Below, in pieces: positions 1 to 9,933 of a stretch of 64,000 nucleotides of DNA (position 1 is its first letter; every line of letters starts with the position of its first letter). The stretch is from Euleptes europaea (taxonomy: Eukaryota; Chordata; Lepidosauria; Squamata; Sphaerodactylidae). The stretch is from assembly GCF_029931775.1 (NCBI RefSeq), contig NC_079321.1, forward strand, positions 6,665,001 through 6,729,000. Reading direction: 5' to 3'. Made by a program: the position numbers and the translations under genes. The notes under the pieces were generated by a model. That model was not told the DNA's origin, made no database searches, and saw only the letters and a program-made list of their open reading frames with translations.

Positions 1-105
1 CCGCACGGTACCCACACTTTTCACGCGGCCTGCCCGTTCTGCGCACACCAGCTCTCCGGTGAACAAGGATACATCAGACTTATTTTCCAAGGGCCTCTTG
101 ACTAA
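1..105 (+). CDS. PELI1: Pellino-1 E3 ubiquitin ligase, C-terminal 34 residues (partial)
   Basis: The first base starts in frame and reads 34 codons to a TAA at 103-105. The peptide begins PHGTHTFHAACPFC and ends GYIRLIFQGPLD, matching the remembered C-terminus of human Pellino-1 almost residue for residue. Pellino-1 is a cytoplasmic E3 ligase that binds phosphorylated IRAK and RIP kinases through an N-terminal FHA-like domain and ubiquitinates them through a C-terminal RING-like domain. The Cys and His residues here (HAACPFCAH) are the last metal ligands of that RING-like fold. The rest of the gene lies left of the window. PELI2 and PELI3 are paralogues, but the tail and the VPS54 neighbour favour PELI1. 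Confidence 0.95.
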   Translation, partial: PHGTHTFHAACPFCAHQLSGEQGYIRLIFQGPLD

Positions 106-1145
106 CACACATGGCTTGCCCCGAGGACAGCGTTTAAACTCATGAGCATAAGCTAAAGGATCCTGAATTCGAACGGATTGTCATCTTAAATCAACTATGT
201 CTCATTCTCTGGGCTTTGGCAGTTTACTTTGAGATGAAGAATACCTTGCCCCCCCTTTTTTTTCTCCCCCCCTCTTTTGTAACTTCAGTGATTCAGCTCC
301 TGTGTATAATGGAAGACTTTTCTCTGTGTAGAAGGAAGCAGCGGAGGCGAAGTGGGGAGTGTCTGGAAGTCGTCCTGGCCCGTCAATTTTTTCGTGTGAT
401 GGGGAAAGATTTGAATTCTTTGCCTTCAATGTAATGTTTTGAAGAACATGCCTTTGATATCTATAAAGTTGTCTCTCTCTCTTTTTTTAATAAAGCGTAT
501 AACTAAGGGTAAAAGTGATCAGTTCAAAAGGACATTAATTTACAGCTTTGGATGCAGCCATTGTATAAAATAGAGCATTATGTATAGTAACTCTTTTTTT
601 TTATATTTATCTTTACTATGAAAAAAAAATATCCTAGATGACTTGGGTAGACTAGCATGGTAGTAGATTGTTGCATCCGTTGACTGGATGTGTAGATTAG
701 TTCTGAGCCAGGAAAAGGGTAGGAAAAGGGGGAAATGGTAGATCAGCTTTTTCAAAAGTCTAAAACAAGATTAAGTTGACAGGAAAAAAAGAATGGTTTT
801 TAAATGGAATTAATACAAGTGACGTTGATGTGCTGTTTTTCTTTTCTTGTTTTTTTACCAAAAAAAGTGCTTAACCACATGTCAGATAATCCAAATAAAG
901 ACTTTTTCGTTTTTTTCTTTTCTTTTTTTCCTTCCTCTCTCTTTCTCTGTCTGGTCTAACTGTAACAAATGAACTGGTCACAGGAAATTTACCTGGTATT
1001 GGAATATGCAATTTACCCTCAATGAATTTCTTTCCTCTCTCCGTGTTAACTATTCTTGGGGGGCGGGATTGTCGGGTTTTTTTTGGCATTTGCAACACTG
1101 AAGGGTTTATGTTTATTTAAATAAAACAAAATAACCAAGTTTTAT
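106..1145 (+). other. PELI1: PELI1 3' untranslated region
   Basis: About 1 kb of AT-rich, repeat-free sequence follows the PELI1 stop. It contains canonical AATAAA hexamers at 489-494, 894-899 and 1120-1125. The last is followed by a GT-rich stretch (about 1138-1165), as expected downstream of a cleavage site. Recognisable transposon sequence begins only at about 1299. I infer that the transcript ends near 1140, with the earlier hexamers as possible alternative sites. T-rich tracts at 248-290, 480-490, 590-605 and 900-930 could be AU-rich regulatory sequence. No protein-coding signal is seen. Confidence 0.7.
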
Positions 1146-1298
1146 CAGTTGTTTGTTTGTTTCCCCCAATCCAAAGGGAGCTAACGAAGAAGATGGCCAG
1201 AAATTCTGTGTATGTGATAGAAACATACAAAGAGGGGTTCTGTAGGGGAGGCTGGAAATATATTTTTGTTACACGGATACTTGAATCTATAAGAAGTA

Positions 1299-1808
1299 GG
1301 GTTGCCAGCCCCTCTTTGCCACCGGTGGGAGGTTTTTGGGGTGGAGTCTGCGGAGGGAGGGGTTTGTTGAGGGTAGGCACTCCAGTGCCATAGAGTCCAA
1401 TTGCCAAAGCGGCCATTTTCTCCAGGTGAACCGATCTCTATTGGCTGGAGATCAGTTGTAATAGCAGGAAATCTCCAGCTAGTACCTGGAGATTGGGCAA
1501 AACTGCAGCGGAGACTTCAAGTACAAAAGTAGCAAAATACTTATTAGTGCTTACACATATATGTGCTTACATTGCTATGTTGCATAGAGACTGCATCAAA
1601 CCTGAGCTGTATATATTGTATATATTTCCAAGAGTTCTTGTTTATGTCTTTCACTATGTCTTGATAATGTTATATATGTGTAAGCACTAATAAGTATTTT
1701 GCTACTTCTGTACTTGAAGACTCCGCTGCAGTTTTTCCTAACCATTTTGGCATCAGCACAGAGGTGCCTTGCTATTTTGGATAGTACCTGGAGATTGGCA
1801 GCCGTAAT
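1299..1808. mobile_element. hAT-type MITE (TAGGGTTGCCA family), split by an insertion
   Basis: The left half (1299-1496) begins TAGGGTTGCCA and carries the family body with its internal hairpin around 1425-1480. The right end resumes at about 1782-1808. Between them sits a 285 bp foreign insertion (1497-1781). The right terminus is degraded. Confidence 0.75.
1497..1781. mobile_element. Fold-back insertion with 17 bp target duplication
   Basis: The 17 bp word TAGTACCTGGAGATTGG is present at 1480-1496 and again at 1782-1798, flanking this insert exactly. Inside, 1499-1557 and 1677-1736 are near-perfect reverse complements of about 59 bp (only a few mismatches), separated by about 120 bp of AT-rich sequence. 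A long target duplication with an internal hairpin suggests a retro-inserted, self-complementary element rather than a cut-and-paste transposon. Its family is not recognised. Confidence 0.75.
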
Positions 1809-2250
1809 AAGAATCATAGAGTTGGAAGGGGCTATACAGGCCATCTAGTCCAAACCCCTGCTCAATGCAGGATCAGCCTAGAGCAGGGGTGTCAAACATA
1901 AGGCCCGAGGGCCGGATCCGGCCCCTTGAGAGCTCTTATCCGGCCCCCGAGCCAGCCGAGGCAGCCACCCTCCCCCATTTCCAATCTGGGCTGGCGAGGC
2001 ATGGCCCCACCCGACCAAGTGACATTTATGTCCTATCCGGCCCTCGTAACAATTGAGTTCGACACCCCGGACCTAGAGCATCCCTGACAAGTGTTCGTCC
2101 AGCTGCTGCTTGCAGACTGCCCATGAGGGGGAGCTCACCCACCTCCCTAGGCAGCCTATTCCACTGCTGAACTACTCTTACTGTAAAAAAAATTATTCCT
2201 AATGTCCAGACGGTTCCTTTCCGCCTGTAATTTATACCCATTATACATGC
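1809..2250 (-). mobile_element. CR1 LINE 3' end, interrupted by a hAT element
   Basis: On the minus strand this reads the C-terminal codons of a CR1 reverse transcriptase (for example FTVRVVQQWNRLPREVGELP) and then the CR1 3' untranslated tail, whose inverse (AGAATCATAGAGTTGGAAGG) lies at about 1808-1830. A hAT element at 1884-2070 splits it. It is a 5'-truncated dead copy. Confidence 0.85.
1884..2070. mobile_element. hAT MITE, CAGGGGTGTCAAAC family
   Basis: It starts CAGGGGTGTCAAAC and ends GAGTTCGACACCCCGG, so the ends are inverted repeats. It is flanked by the 8 bp near-duplication GCCTAGAG (1876-1883) and ACCTAGAG (2071-2078). The 187 bp length and 8 bp duplication are hallmarks of a non-autonomous hAT element. 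It is nested in a CR1 fragment. Confidence 0.85.
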
Positions 2251-2361
2251 AGGGTTGGATCCAGACTACTTTTTCCATCAGCAGTATGGAACTTTCCTGC
2301 CTCCTCCTGTCTCCCACTGCAGCCCACTGAACACCACAGAAAGCTGGCTAGGGTTTCCTGA

Positions 2362-3051
2362 TAGGGTTGCCAACCTCCAGGTACTGAAGGAGAAAAAAAG
2401 ACACCACTGTACTATTATCAGGAGGATGAGAAAACCAGTACAGGAGCAATGCTGATAACAATGCCAATATATTATAGCTACATATACACTTTACAGTATG
2501 TGGTAATGAAACCACCAACCACACATACATTCAGTACAACAGTGGATGTGCAAAAATTCCACAATTAATTTGAAATATAAATTCTGTCAGGTAAGTATCA
2601 AGTAAGTTCTTTGAAATAACTATCTTGGTCTTTTCTCAAAACAGATGCTGCAAGATGAACAGTCAAGGAGAATACGATCGTTTTGGAGCACAAAGGCTCA
2701 GTTCTTCATCAGTCCTTCAAAAGTTGCAATGCATGCAATTATATATCATCATCCATGATACCAGGTTTCAAAGAATAACCATTTCCAGAATAAAGTGCAT
2801 AATGCTTCCCCAGAGGGGTAAGATGCTGAGTTCCTTCCACTCCTGGTAAGGACTCAAGTCCAGGTACTAGCTGGACATCTGCTGCTTACAACTGATCTCC
2901 AGCCGACAGAGATCAGTTCCCCTGGAGAAAATGGTTGCTTTGGCCATTGGACTCTATGGCATTGAAGTCCCTCCCCTCCCCAAACCCCACCCTCCTCAGG
3001 CTCAGCCCCCAAAACTTCTCACTGGTGGTGAAAAGAGACCTGGCAACCCTA
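2362..3051. mobile_element. hAT-type MITE (TAGGGTTGCCA family) split by a 473 bp insertion
   Basis: The left end is TAGGGTTGCCAACC at 2362. The right end is TGGCAACCCTA at 3041-3051. Flanks TTTCCTGA (2354-2361) and GTTCCTGA (3052-3059) match at 7 of 8 bases, giving the hAT-like 8 bp duplication. The insert at 2386-2858 divides it. Confidence 0.8.
2386..2858 (-). mobile_element. Penelope-like (?) retro-insertion with 10 bp target duplication
   Basis: TCCAGGTACT occurs at 2376-2385 and 2859-2868, flanking this 473 bp insert inside a MITE. On the minus strand, around 2670-2712, a CTGATGA is followed by a stem-loop and AAAAC, resembling the hammerhead-like core of Penelope-like element tails. 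No coding sequence is visible. Family assignment is an inference. Confidence 0.5.
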
Positions 3052-3104
3052 GTTCCTGAGGAATGACATGGTGGATGGGTGTTTGCAGCAGGAAGTGGGG
3101 GGAC

Positions 3105-3308
3105 TAGGGTTGCCAACCTCCAGGTGGTAGCTGGAGGTCTTCCGCTATTACAATTGATCTCCAGGCGACAGAGATCAGTTCCCTTGCAGAAAATGGCCGC
3201 TTTGGCGATTGAACTCTGGCATCGAAATCCCTCCCCTTCCCAAACCCCACCCTCAGGCTCTGCCCCCAAAATCTCCAGGTTTTTCCCAACCCAGAGATGG
3301 CAACCCTA
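3105..3308. mobile_element. hAT-type MITE, TAGGGTTGCCA family, exact target duplication
   Basis: A 204 bp copy runs from TAGGGTTGCCA to TGGCAACCCTA. It is flanked by a perfect 8 bp direct repeat GGGGGGAC (3097-3104 and 3309-3316). The interior is rich in self-complementary CTGGAGATC/GATCTCCAG words. This is one of the clearest copies for defining the family's ends. Confidence 0.9.
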
Positions 3309-3597
3309 GGGGGGACTTAGTGGCAATTGCCAATTTAGAAAAAGTTGTACAGCCATGTCTGCACACCAGCCAGCTTTTATCTTTCTTGTGTGAGTTCACT
3401 GGAGCATATTACCTTGTAAGGAAGTACCAAATGTCTAGAAATTTGAAAAAAGAGTCTACCATGGCAAAGGAATAAGACAAAGGTACGTACAGCTATTTCA
3501 TACTGTAGCCAATTCTCAAGTTTCATTCAGTAATTTATCATTATGGCTGTTAACTCTCCTGTGCTGCTTTGCACCTTTTTGTGAATTGTTCTGGTTT

Positions 3598-3812
3598 TGT
3601 TGGGGAGGGGCCATAACTCAGTGGTACAGCATCTGCTTGGCATGCAGAAGATCCCACGTTCAATCCCCAGCATCTCCAGTTAAAGGGACTAGGCAAGTAG
3701 GTGATGTGAAAGACCCCTGCCTGAGACCCTGGAGAGACGCTGCCGGTCTGAGTAGACAATACTGACTTTGATGGACCAAGGGTCTGATTCAGGATAAGGC
3801 AGCTTTATGTGT
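3598..3812 (+). mobile_element. tRNA-Ala-type SINE
   Basis: The head reads like tRNA-Ala, with A-box-like ACTCAGTGGTACAGC, anticodon region CTTGGCATG and B-box-like GTTCAATCC. A conserved body follows (GTAGGTGATGTGAAAGACC, GAGTAGACAATACTGAC), ending GGCAGCTTTATGTGTT. The copy is full length, about 215 bp. Confidence 0.9.
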
Positions 3813-3956
3813 TTAGTCAAGCAAGACCTGTTCTACTTTTGAGTGTCTTGTGGATTTCATCTGGCAGGATACTCTTGACAATCGAACAACAGAAAAGGGG
3901 GGGGGGACTCGACCAAATATGTAGAGAGAGCTTCAAAGGTTGAGCTACAAACTACA

Positions 3957-4133
3957 CCAGGGATGTCGAACTCATTCATTACGAGGGCCGGATATGACAC
4001 AAATGTCACTTGGTCGGGCCGGGCCATGCCTCGCTAACCCAGATCGGGACTGGGAGGATGGCTGCCTCGCGGGCCGGATAAGCGCTCAAGGGGCCGGATC
4101 CGGCCCCCGGGCCTTGTGTTTGACACCCCTGCT
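3957..4133. mobile_element. hAT MITE, CAGGGGTGTCAAAC family
   Basis: The ends are CAGGGATGTCGAACTC and TTGTGTTTGACACCCCTG. The body shares GGGCCGGAT and GACATAAATGTCACTTGG words with the copies at 1884, 11795 and 23659. The 8 bp target duplication is not clear here. Confidence 0.75.
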
Positions 4134-4965
4134 ATACTATAACAAGATAATTACATTTATCGCAAGGTGAACTATATAAAATTGTTAAAAACACAGGGCC
4201 TGGAATAGAGGCTACATATGAAAATATCAGTTATAAAATTCTTATACACAGTCGATATACAATCAATGTAAATTACCAATGCTAGTCCAGACGCGTTTTG
4301 GCCTGAATAGGCCTTCCTCAATAGTCATAAATACAGAAAGTTATTAAAAAAAACACATCCGGAAATAAACCTGATGAGATATTTTTATCTGATATTTTGT
4401 GTGGCTTGGTGTAAACCAGTGGTTCCCAAACCTTTCGGGCCACCGCCCCCTTGGGTTCCACAAACTCAACCCCTGTGCTCCCTACCCTATCCAACAACAC
4501 ACTTGAAGGGGCCCAACTCTAGCGCGCCCCTGCTTCCCCCTTGCCTCTTAGTGCCCCCCTAGGTAATCCCACCGCCCCCCAGGGTGTGGTACTGCCCGCT
4601 TTGGGAACCACTGGTGTAAACTCTTAACCGAAATCGTGGGTCTTGTCACATGGAGAGTCACTCACACAATCTGATACAGAATTAACAATGCTTCCGGATG
4701 TGAGTACATCAACCCGTGATACATCTAATTGCCCAATATCTCATTGTCAAGCTGATAACAAACAAAGAAACACAATGACACAACAGGGATGCCTGGAAAC
4801 TTGTTTGAAGATTGTGCATTGCCAAATATTAGTCCCGGTTCAATAATGTTGGTGCGCTGGTCTTGGTAATGATAAGTGACTGCAATGATTGCAGAGTGGG
4901 AAATTTTAATCAAGCTTGTTAGCAAATCGCTTATGCAGCGGTTATATACTGAACGGTGGTATAGA
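4134..4965 (-). mobile_element. Penelope-like tail (tentative), host of a hAT insertion
   Basis: AT-rich, non-coding sequence is interrupted by a hAT element at 4417-4613. On the minus strand around 4277-4318, TTGAGGA, a GGCC...GGCC hairpin and AAAACGCGTC form a degenerate hammerhead-like core of the sort found in Penelope-type tails. Outer limits are uncertain. Confidence 0.4.
4417..4613. mobile_element. hAT element, CAGTGGTTCCCAAA family
   Basis: The termini are CAGTGGTTCCCAAACC and GCTTTGGGAACCACTG, and it is flanked by a perfect 8 bp duplication GTGTAAAC (4409-4416 and 4614-4621). The 197 bp internally deleted copy is Charlie-like by its ends. Confidence 0.9.
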
Positions 4966-5178
4966 ATAAGCAGAGTGGCCTAATGTGTACTGAAACCATC
5001 TGACTTTGTTCTTTGGCAGCTTAAAGAGCTGTCAAAGATCAAAGAAACATGTATCCAAACCGGTATCTGTTTGGAACCAAACGGTGCCGGTGAATATTTA
5101 TAGACCACTAGTTTCCCCCTTTCCCTTTATTTCTTGGGGGAATCTGGTTGATAGAACGAGAGCACTGTTTGTCTCCCA

Positions 5179-5392
5179 TCTCGGGTTACCAACCTCCAGG
5201 TGGTGGCTGGAGGTCTCCCGCTATTACAACTGATCTCCAGCCGATAGAGATCAGTTCACCCGGAGAAAATGGGCGCTTTGGCCATTGGACTGTATGGCAT
5301 TGGAGCCCCTCCCCTCTCCAAACCCCGCCCTCCTCAGGCTTCAACTCCAAAATCTCCAGGTATTTCCCAACCCAGAGCTGGCAGTCTAGAAA
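5179..5392. mobile_element. hAT-type MITE, TAGGGTTGCCA family (diverged ends)
   Basis: The body from GGGTTACCAACCTCCAGG to GAGCTGGCAGTCTA matches the family. Both termini carry substitutions. Confidence 0.75.
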
Positions 5393-5746
5393 GAGATTAG
5401 AAGGAGAGACTGCTGAATTACAACTAATAATGAAGCTCAAGACTATGCATTCTCCTGGACTTTAGATCTGGGGTTCCTGTCTCACTGCCAATGCTAATTT
5501 CTCCACGCCTACTACCCTTTGCTTATCACACCTAACCCAATCACGCCTGCTAATGTCATTTACTTGCTTTTGACATTTACATTGCCATTGTGTGTCTAAT
5601 TCACTCGTCTCTACTTAAGGATACATGGATCACATTCTAGCTGTCTCTGAAGAAGTAAGCTGTGGCTCACGAAAGCTCATACTCTGCCAGAAAATTTGTT
5701 AGTCTTTAAGGTACTACTAGACTCTTGCTCTTTTCTACTACTTTGT
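5393..5746 (+). mobile_element. Penelope-like element tail with hammerhead-like core
   Basis: A second copy of the same sequence lies at 28797-29148, sharing CTGAATTACAACTAATA and TTAGTCTTTAAGG-type words. At 5647-5653 CTGAAGA precedes a TAAGC/GCTCAC hairpin and GAAAGCTC, the layout of a type I hammerhead. The copy ends at a CTCTTGCTCTTTTCTACTAC tail. Non-coding. Confidence 0.6.
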
Positions 5747-5845
5747 GGTGTAGGTTAGGCTGAGAGTATGTGACTGGGTATAGAGCAGTATGGAATATCG
5801 TACTGGTCTTTTTGCTTGTTTTGTAATCCTAGTCCTGCTTATTGG

Positions 5846-6051
5846 TAGGGTTGCCAGGTCCCTCTTCGCCACTGGTGGGAGGTTTTTGGGGCAGACCCTG
5901 AGGAGGGTGGGGTTTGGGGAGGGGTGGGACTTCAATGCCATAGAGTCCAGTTGCCAAAGCGGCAGTTTTCTCCAGTTGAACTGATCTCTATTGGCTGGAG
6001 AACAGTTGTAATAGCAGGAGATCTCCAGCTAGTACCTGGAGGTTGGCAACT
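5846..6051. mobile_element. hAT-type MITE, TAGGGTTGCCA family
   Basis: It runs from TAGGGTTGCCAGGTCCC to GGAGGTTGGCAACTGTA with the usual self-complementary centre. The right end is slightly decayed. Confidence 0.8.
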
Positions 6052-6159
6052 GTACTTTTGGGATGCCTTATGCAGTTTGATTGCATTGTGTGTGTGTTTT
6101 ATATATTTTGTAATCTGCCTTAAGTCTCAGTGAGGAAGGGGGGGCAATAAATAAAATAA

Positions 6160-6484
6160 ATAAAGTTACAACCGAGATGTTTCCGTCTAGACATTAGGAA
6201 GAATTTTCTAACAGAGCGGTTCCTCAGTGGAACAGGCTTCCTCGGGAGGTGGTGAGCTCTCCTTCCCTGGAGGTTTTTAAGAAGAGGTTAGATGGCCATC
6301 TGTCAGCAATGCTGATTCTATGACCTCAGGCAGATCATGAGAGGGAGGGCATCTCGGGCATCTTCTGGGCATGGAGTAGGGGTCACTGGGAGTGTGTGGG
6401 GGGAGGTAGTTGTGAATGTCCTGCATTGCACAGGGGGTTGGACTAGATGACCCTGGTGGTCCCTTCCAACTCTATGATTCTATG
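6160..6484 (+). mobile_element. CR1 LINE 3' end
   Basis: Reads end-of-ORF2 codons (FLTERFLSGTGFLGRW-like in frame pieces), then the CR1 tail with GGTTGGACTAGATGACC and CCAACTCTATGATTCTATG, the typical CR1 terminal repeat. Confidence 0.85.
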
Positions 6485-7048
6485 TGCCTGATATGTATTT
6501 TGAAATATGGGGTTTGACTGCCACCTGGAGTAATATATGAAGACTTCCAGAGGCAATGCCTCCCGCCCTCTTATGTCTTATTTTGCAGTATCACGAAAGA
6601 AACACGGAGGCTTTTAGAAGATGGTTTTTGATGACAACAATGAAAGGACAAAAAAGAAAAGAAAAAAAGATTAAAAAGCCAATCACATCTCTTAAAAAGC
6701 AATTAATCAAGCTTTTTCTGTCCTTGTTCCAAGTAACTGTCCAAGACAAAGGATGATCTAAGTAACAGGTGCGTAATCTCTCACTCAACTTGCAAGCTCA
6801 GCAAGAAAAAAAGGCATGATATAATTGCTACCGGCAACACCGTTTTGGGTTTGGCTCTGCTTCCCATGGCAGCCATTTCGGGGCGGCGCTCACAACCCAC
6901 CCTCAAAAATCCAGAAAAAGAAGATGTTCAACATTAAATGAAGCTCCCTCAAATAGACAGATGGGGAACTATAAGCCCCCTCTGTGGCTTAAGTTCCTAC
7001 AGCCATTTGTCTAGCAAGTAAATCTGCACATGATGAGAGAGGGTCTTG

Positions 7049-7251
7049 TAGGGTTGCCAGGTCTCTCTCCGCCACCGGCAGGAGGTTTTTGGGGCAAAAC
7101 CTAAAGAGGGCAGGGTTTGGGGAGGGGCTTCAATGCCATAGAGGCCAATTGCCAAAGTGGCCATTTTCTGCAGGTGAACTGATCTCTATTGGTTGGAGAT
7201 CAGTTGTAATACCAGAAGATCTCCAGTATTACCTGGCGGTTGGCAACCCTA
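7049..7251. mobile_element. hAT-type MITE, TAGGGTTGCCA family, exact target duplication
   Basis: A 203 bp copy with TAGGGTTGCCA and TGGCAACCCTA ends is flanked by a perfect 8 bp repeat GGGTCTTG (7041-7048 and 7252-7259). With the 3105 copy it fixes the element boundaries. Confidence 0.9.
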
Positions 7252-7408
7252 GGGTCTTGAATTCCAATGATGGCATCTCCTTAGGACAACTGCAGTACTA
7301 CCTGGGGGGAAATCAGGGAATGGGAAATCAGATGGGGGTTCCATCATGACTCTTTATTTTCTTTCTTAATTCATTTATAATCCACCTTTCTTTTTTGAGA
7401 CTCAAGAA

Positions 7409-7535
7409 CACATGAACACATGAAGCTGCCTTATCCTGAATCAGACCCTTGGTCCATCAAAGTCAGTATTGTCTACTCAGACCGGCAGCAGCTCTCCAGG
7501 GTATCAGGCAGAGGTCTTTCCCATCACCTACCTTT
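7409..7535 (-). mobile_element. tRNA-Ala-type SINE, 3' part
   Basis: Minus-strand body and tail (GAACACATGAAGCTGCC, GTCAGTATTGTCTACTC) without the tRNA-like head, so truncated. Confidence 0.85.
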
Positions 7536-7686
7536 GATTACACAATCAAAAGCAATAAGAATGGTATGATTAATACATACAAGCCATAATGAATTCTCAT
7601 TAGGGAGAAAGGGTAGGTTATAAGTGAAGTAGAAAAGAGCAATAAATATTTGAGAACAATGCACTAAAAATAGCATAATCCACACA

Positions 7687-7874
7687 TAGGGTTGCCAGGT
7701 CCCTCTTCATTACTGGTGGAAGGTTTTTAGGGTGGAGCTTGAGGAGGGCGGGATTTGGGGAGGGGAGGGACTTCAATGCCATAGAGTCCAATTGCCAAAG
7801 CGGCCATTTTCTCCAGGTGAACTGATCTCTATCAAAATCTCCAGATGTTTCCCAACCCAGAGCTGGTAACCCTA
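7687..7874. mobile_element. hAT-type MITE, TAGGGTTGCCA family, internally deleted
   Basis: The left end is TAGGGTTGCCAGG and the right end is CTGGTAACCCTA. The centre jumps from one hairpin arm into the distal half, so the copy is shorter and rearranged. Confidence 0.75.
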
Positions 7875-7900
7875 CCCATGAGCAAAGCAACCCGAGAGAG

Positions 7901-8104
7901 TAGGGTTGCCAGGTCCCTCTTCGCAACTAGTAGGAGGTTTTTGGGGTGGAGCCTGAGGAGGGCAGGATTTGGGGAGGGGAGGGGACTTCAATGCCATAGA
8001 ATCCAATGGCCAAAGTGGCCATTTTCTCCAGGTGAACTGACCTCTATCGTCTGGACACCAGTTGTAATAGCAGGAGATCACCAGCTACTACCCTGGCAAC
8101 CCTA
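7901..8104. mobile_element. hAT-type MITE, TAGGGTTGCCA family
   Basis: It starts TAGGGTTGCCAGG and ends CTGGCAACCCTA. Flanks CGAGAGAG (7893-7900) and TGAGAGAG (8105-8112) match at 7 of 8 bases. Confidence 0.85.
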
Positions 8105-8105
8105 T

Positions 8106-8165
8106 GAGAGAGGGGGGAGGGGGAGAGAAGAGGGAGAGGGGGAGAGAGAGAGAGAGAGAGAGATG
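8106..8165. repeat. GA-rich microsatellite
   Basis: Purine tract of GAGAGG/GAGAGA units directly after a MITE end. Confidence 0.85.
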
Positions 8166-8865
8166 TGGGAACTTGGTGGTTACAGCACAGACATCCCAGA
8201 CTTTGCAACAGCAAAATTAGGAGATAAATTTCAGAGTTTGCAAACGGGAGGGATGTAGATACCAACTGTCCAGTTTCGGAGAGCCAACGTTCTGCCTCCT
8301 AGCCTACCACACGCCAGTCCAGTTCTTACTGATTGGGTTTTGATTCGTTTATCACATGCCATCTGCCTAATCAAGAAGTTTGTTTGTGGCGTGGCAGATG
8401 GCAAGTGAGAACATCACAGCAGCGTAGGAAGCCTCAGCACATTCAGTCGCCACACATAACATTAGCCGAGATTGCACAATTGGTGGAGGGGTGGAGGCCA
8501 GAGCATATGAGTGGTCAGTTTATATCTGGATGGCTTGCAGACCGAAACCGGGGGAAGCGTGTTTGTGCGTCTCAACATACTCATTAATTTGCAGTAATTT
8601 AAAACAGCTAGCTAGTCATGCATCTCAAGCGCCTCGTTAAATCCATGTTCTTCACGGCATTCGCTCTAGCTTATTTAATCTTTTAAATGTAGTTTAAGCC
8701 CTTTTTTGTTGTTATTAATTGCAGAAGATGGTTAACATTTTGTAAATGGATACACTTTTGAAGCATTTGTAAAATCCGGTGTGTTGCTAGCAATCGGGGT
8801 AGGAGCAATTGAATGGAAATGGAAGATATTAAATGGTCATTGAATTGCTCCTTGCCATGAAGATG
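8166..8865. other. Intergenic sequence, nothing recognised
   Basis: About 700 bp with no coding potential and no family recognised by eye. It is flanked by a MITE and a SINE. Confidence 0.5.
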
Positions 8866-9172
8866 ATGAAGAAGAGGAGTTGGTTTTTATATGCCAACTT
8901 TCTCTGCCATTTAAGGGAGACTCAAACCAGTTTACAATCTCCTTCCCTTCCCCTCTCCATAACGGACACCCAGTAAGGTGGGGGGGGGGGCTGAGAGAGT
9001 GTGACTAGCCCAAGGTCACCCAGCTGGCTTCATGTGTAGGAGTGGGGAAACAAATACAGTTCACCAGATTAGCCTCCGCCACTCATACGGAGGAGTGGGG
9101 AATCAAACTCAGTTCTCCAGATCACAGTCCACCACTCCAAACCACCGCTCTTAACCACTACACCACGCTGGC
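8866..9172 (-). mobile_element. Sauria-like tRNA SINE (TTC-tailed family)
   Basis: On the minus strand it reads GCCAGCGTGGTGTAGTGGTT, a duplicated tRNA-like block, the GTGACCTTGGGCTAGTCAC-type motif shared with Sauria SINEs, and a tail ending in GAGTTGG and TTC repeats. Full length, about 305 bp. Confidence 0.85.
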
Positions 9173-9596
9173 ATGGGCATAGGCCAGTCCTATAGATGCT
9201 GGCCTCCCTTCCCCCCTTCCCTGTTTCAATTCTGTTCTTCATTGGTTGTTTTGCCTCTTTCCTCTGATTTGTTCCAAATTAAGTATAATCTGAGACCAAC
9301 CAACCCCCCCCCCCCCCGCTGTATAAAATCTATATTGGTGGTATGGAAACATCTCTCCCTGCTGGGAAATTATTTTGGTGCCAGGATACTAGGAAATCTG
9401 TGCAAATTTTCAGCTTTGTATAATTAATTTTATTATATTGCAATATGTATTTTATTGCTGGTTTGATTATACTGTATTTTAATTATGATGAGAGCCGCCC
9501 TGTGCCTGGCTTTGCCGGGGGTGGGGCGGGATATAAATTTAAGTGTTTTTTAAAATTATTATTATTATTATAAGAAAAAGGGTATGCATGTGCAAA

Positions 9597-9805
9597 TAGG
9601 GTTGCCAGCCGTAGATTGGGAAATACCTGGAGATTTTTGGGGTGGAGCCTGAGGAGGGCAGGGCTTGGGGAGGGGAGGGCCTTCAATGCCATAGAGTCCA
9701 ATTGCCTAAGCAGCCATTTTCTCCAGGTGAACTGATCTCTATTGGTTGGAGATCAGTTTTAATAGCAAGAGATCTCCAGCTAGTACCTGGAGGTTGGCAA
9801 CCCTA
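9597..9805. mobile_element. hAT-type MITE, TAGGGTTGCCA family
   Basis: Ends TAGGGTTGCCAGCC and GGTTGGCAACCCTA. The flanks TGTGCAAA (9589-9596) and TCTGCAAA (9806-9813) give a 7 of 8 target duplication. Confidence 0.9.
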
Positions 9806-9933
9806 TCTGCAAACTAGGAAGCCACTCACTGCTTCTGATCTTCTTGCTCTATGAAAAGTAAGCCTGGTGCCTAGCATAAACCCAGATCCGTCTTGAAGTA
9901 GCAATCACAAAACTACCAAACTATACAGCAACT

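Noticed and set aside
3598-3670. SINE heads as functional tRNA-Ala genes
   Set aside because: The heads resemble tRNA-Ala but continue into a common SINE body and tail at every site, and the acceptor stems do not close.
5790-6133. Small plus-strand frames with GRFLGQTLRRVGFGEG-like repeats seen at many sites
   Set aside because: These are translations of the TAGGGTTGCCA MITE, recurring because the element does, not a protein family.
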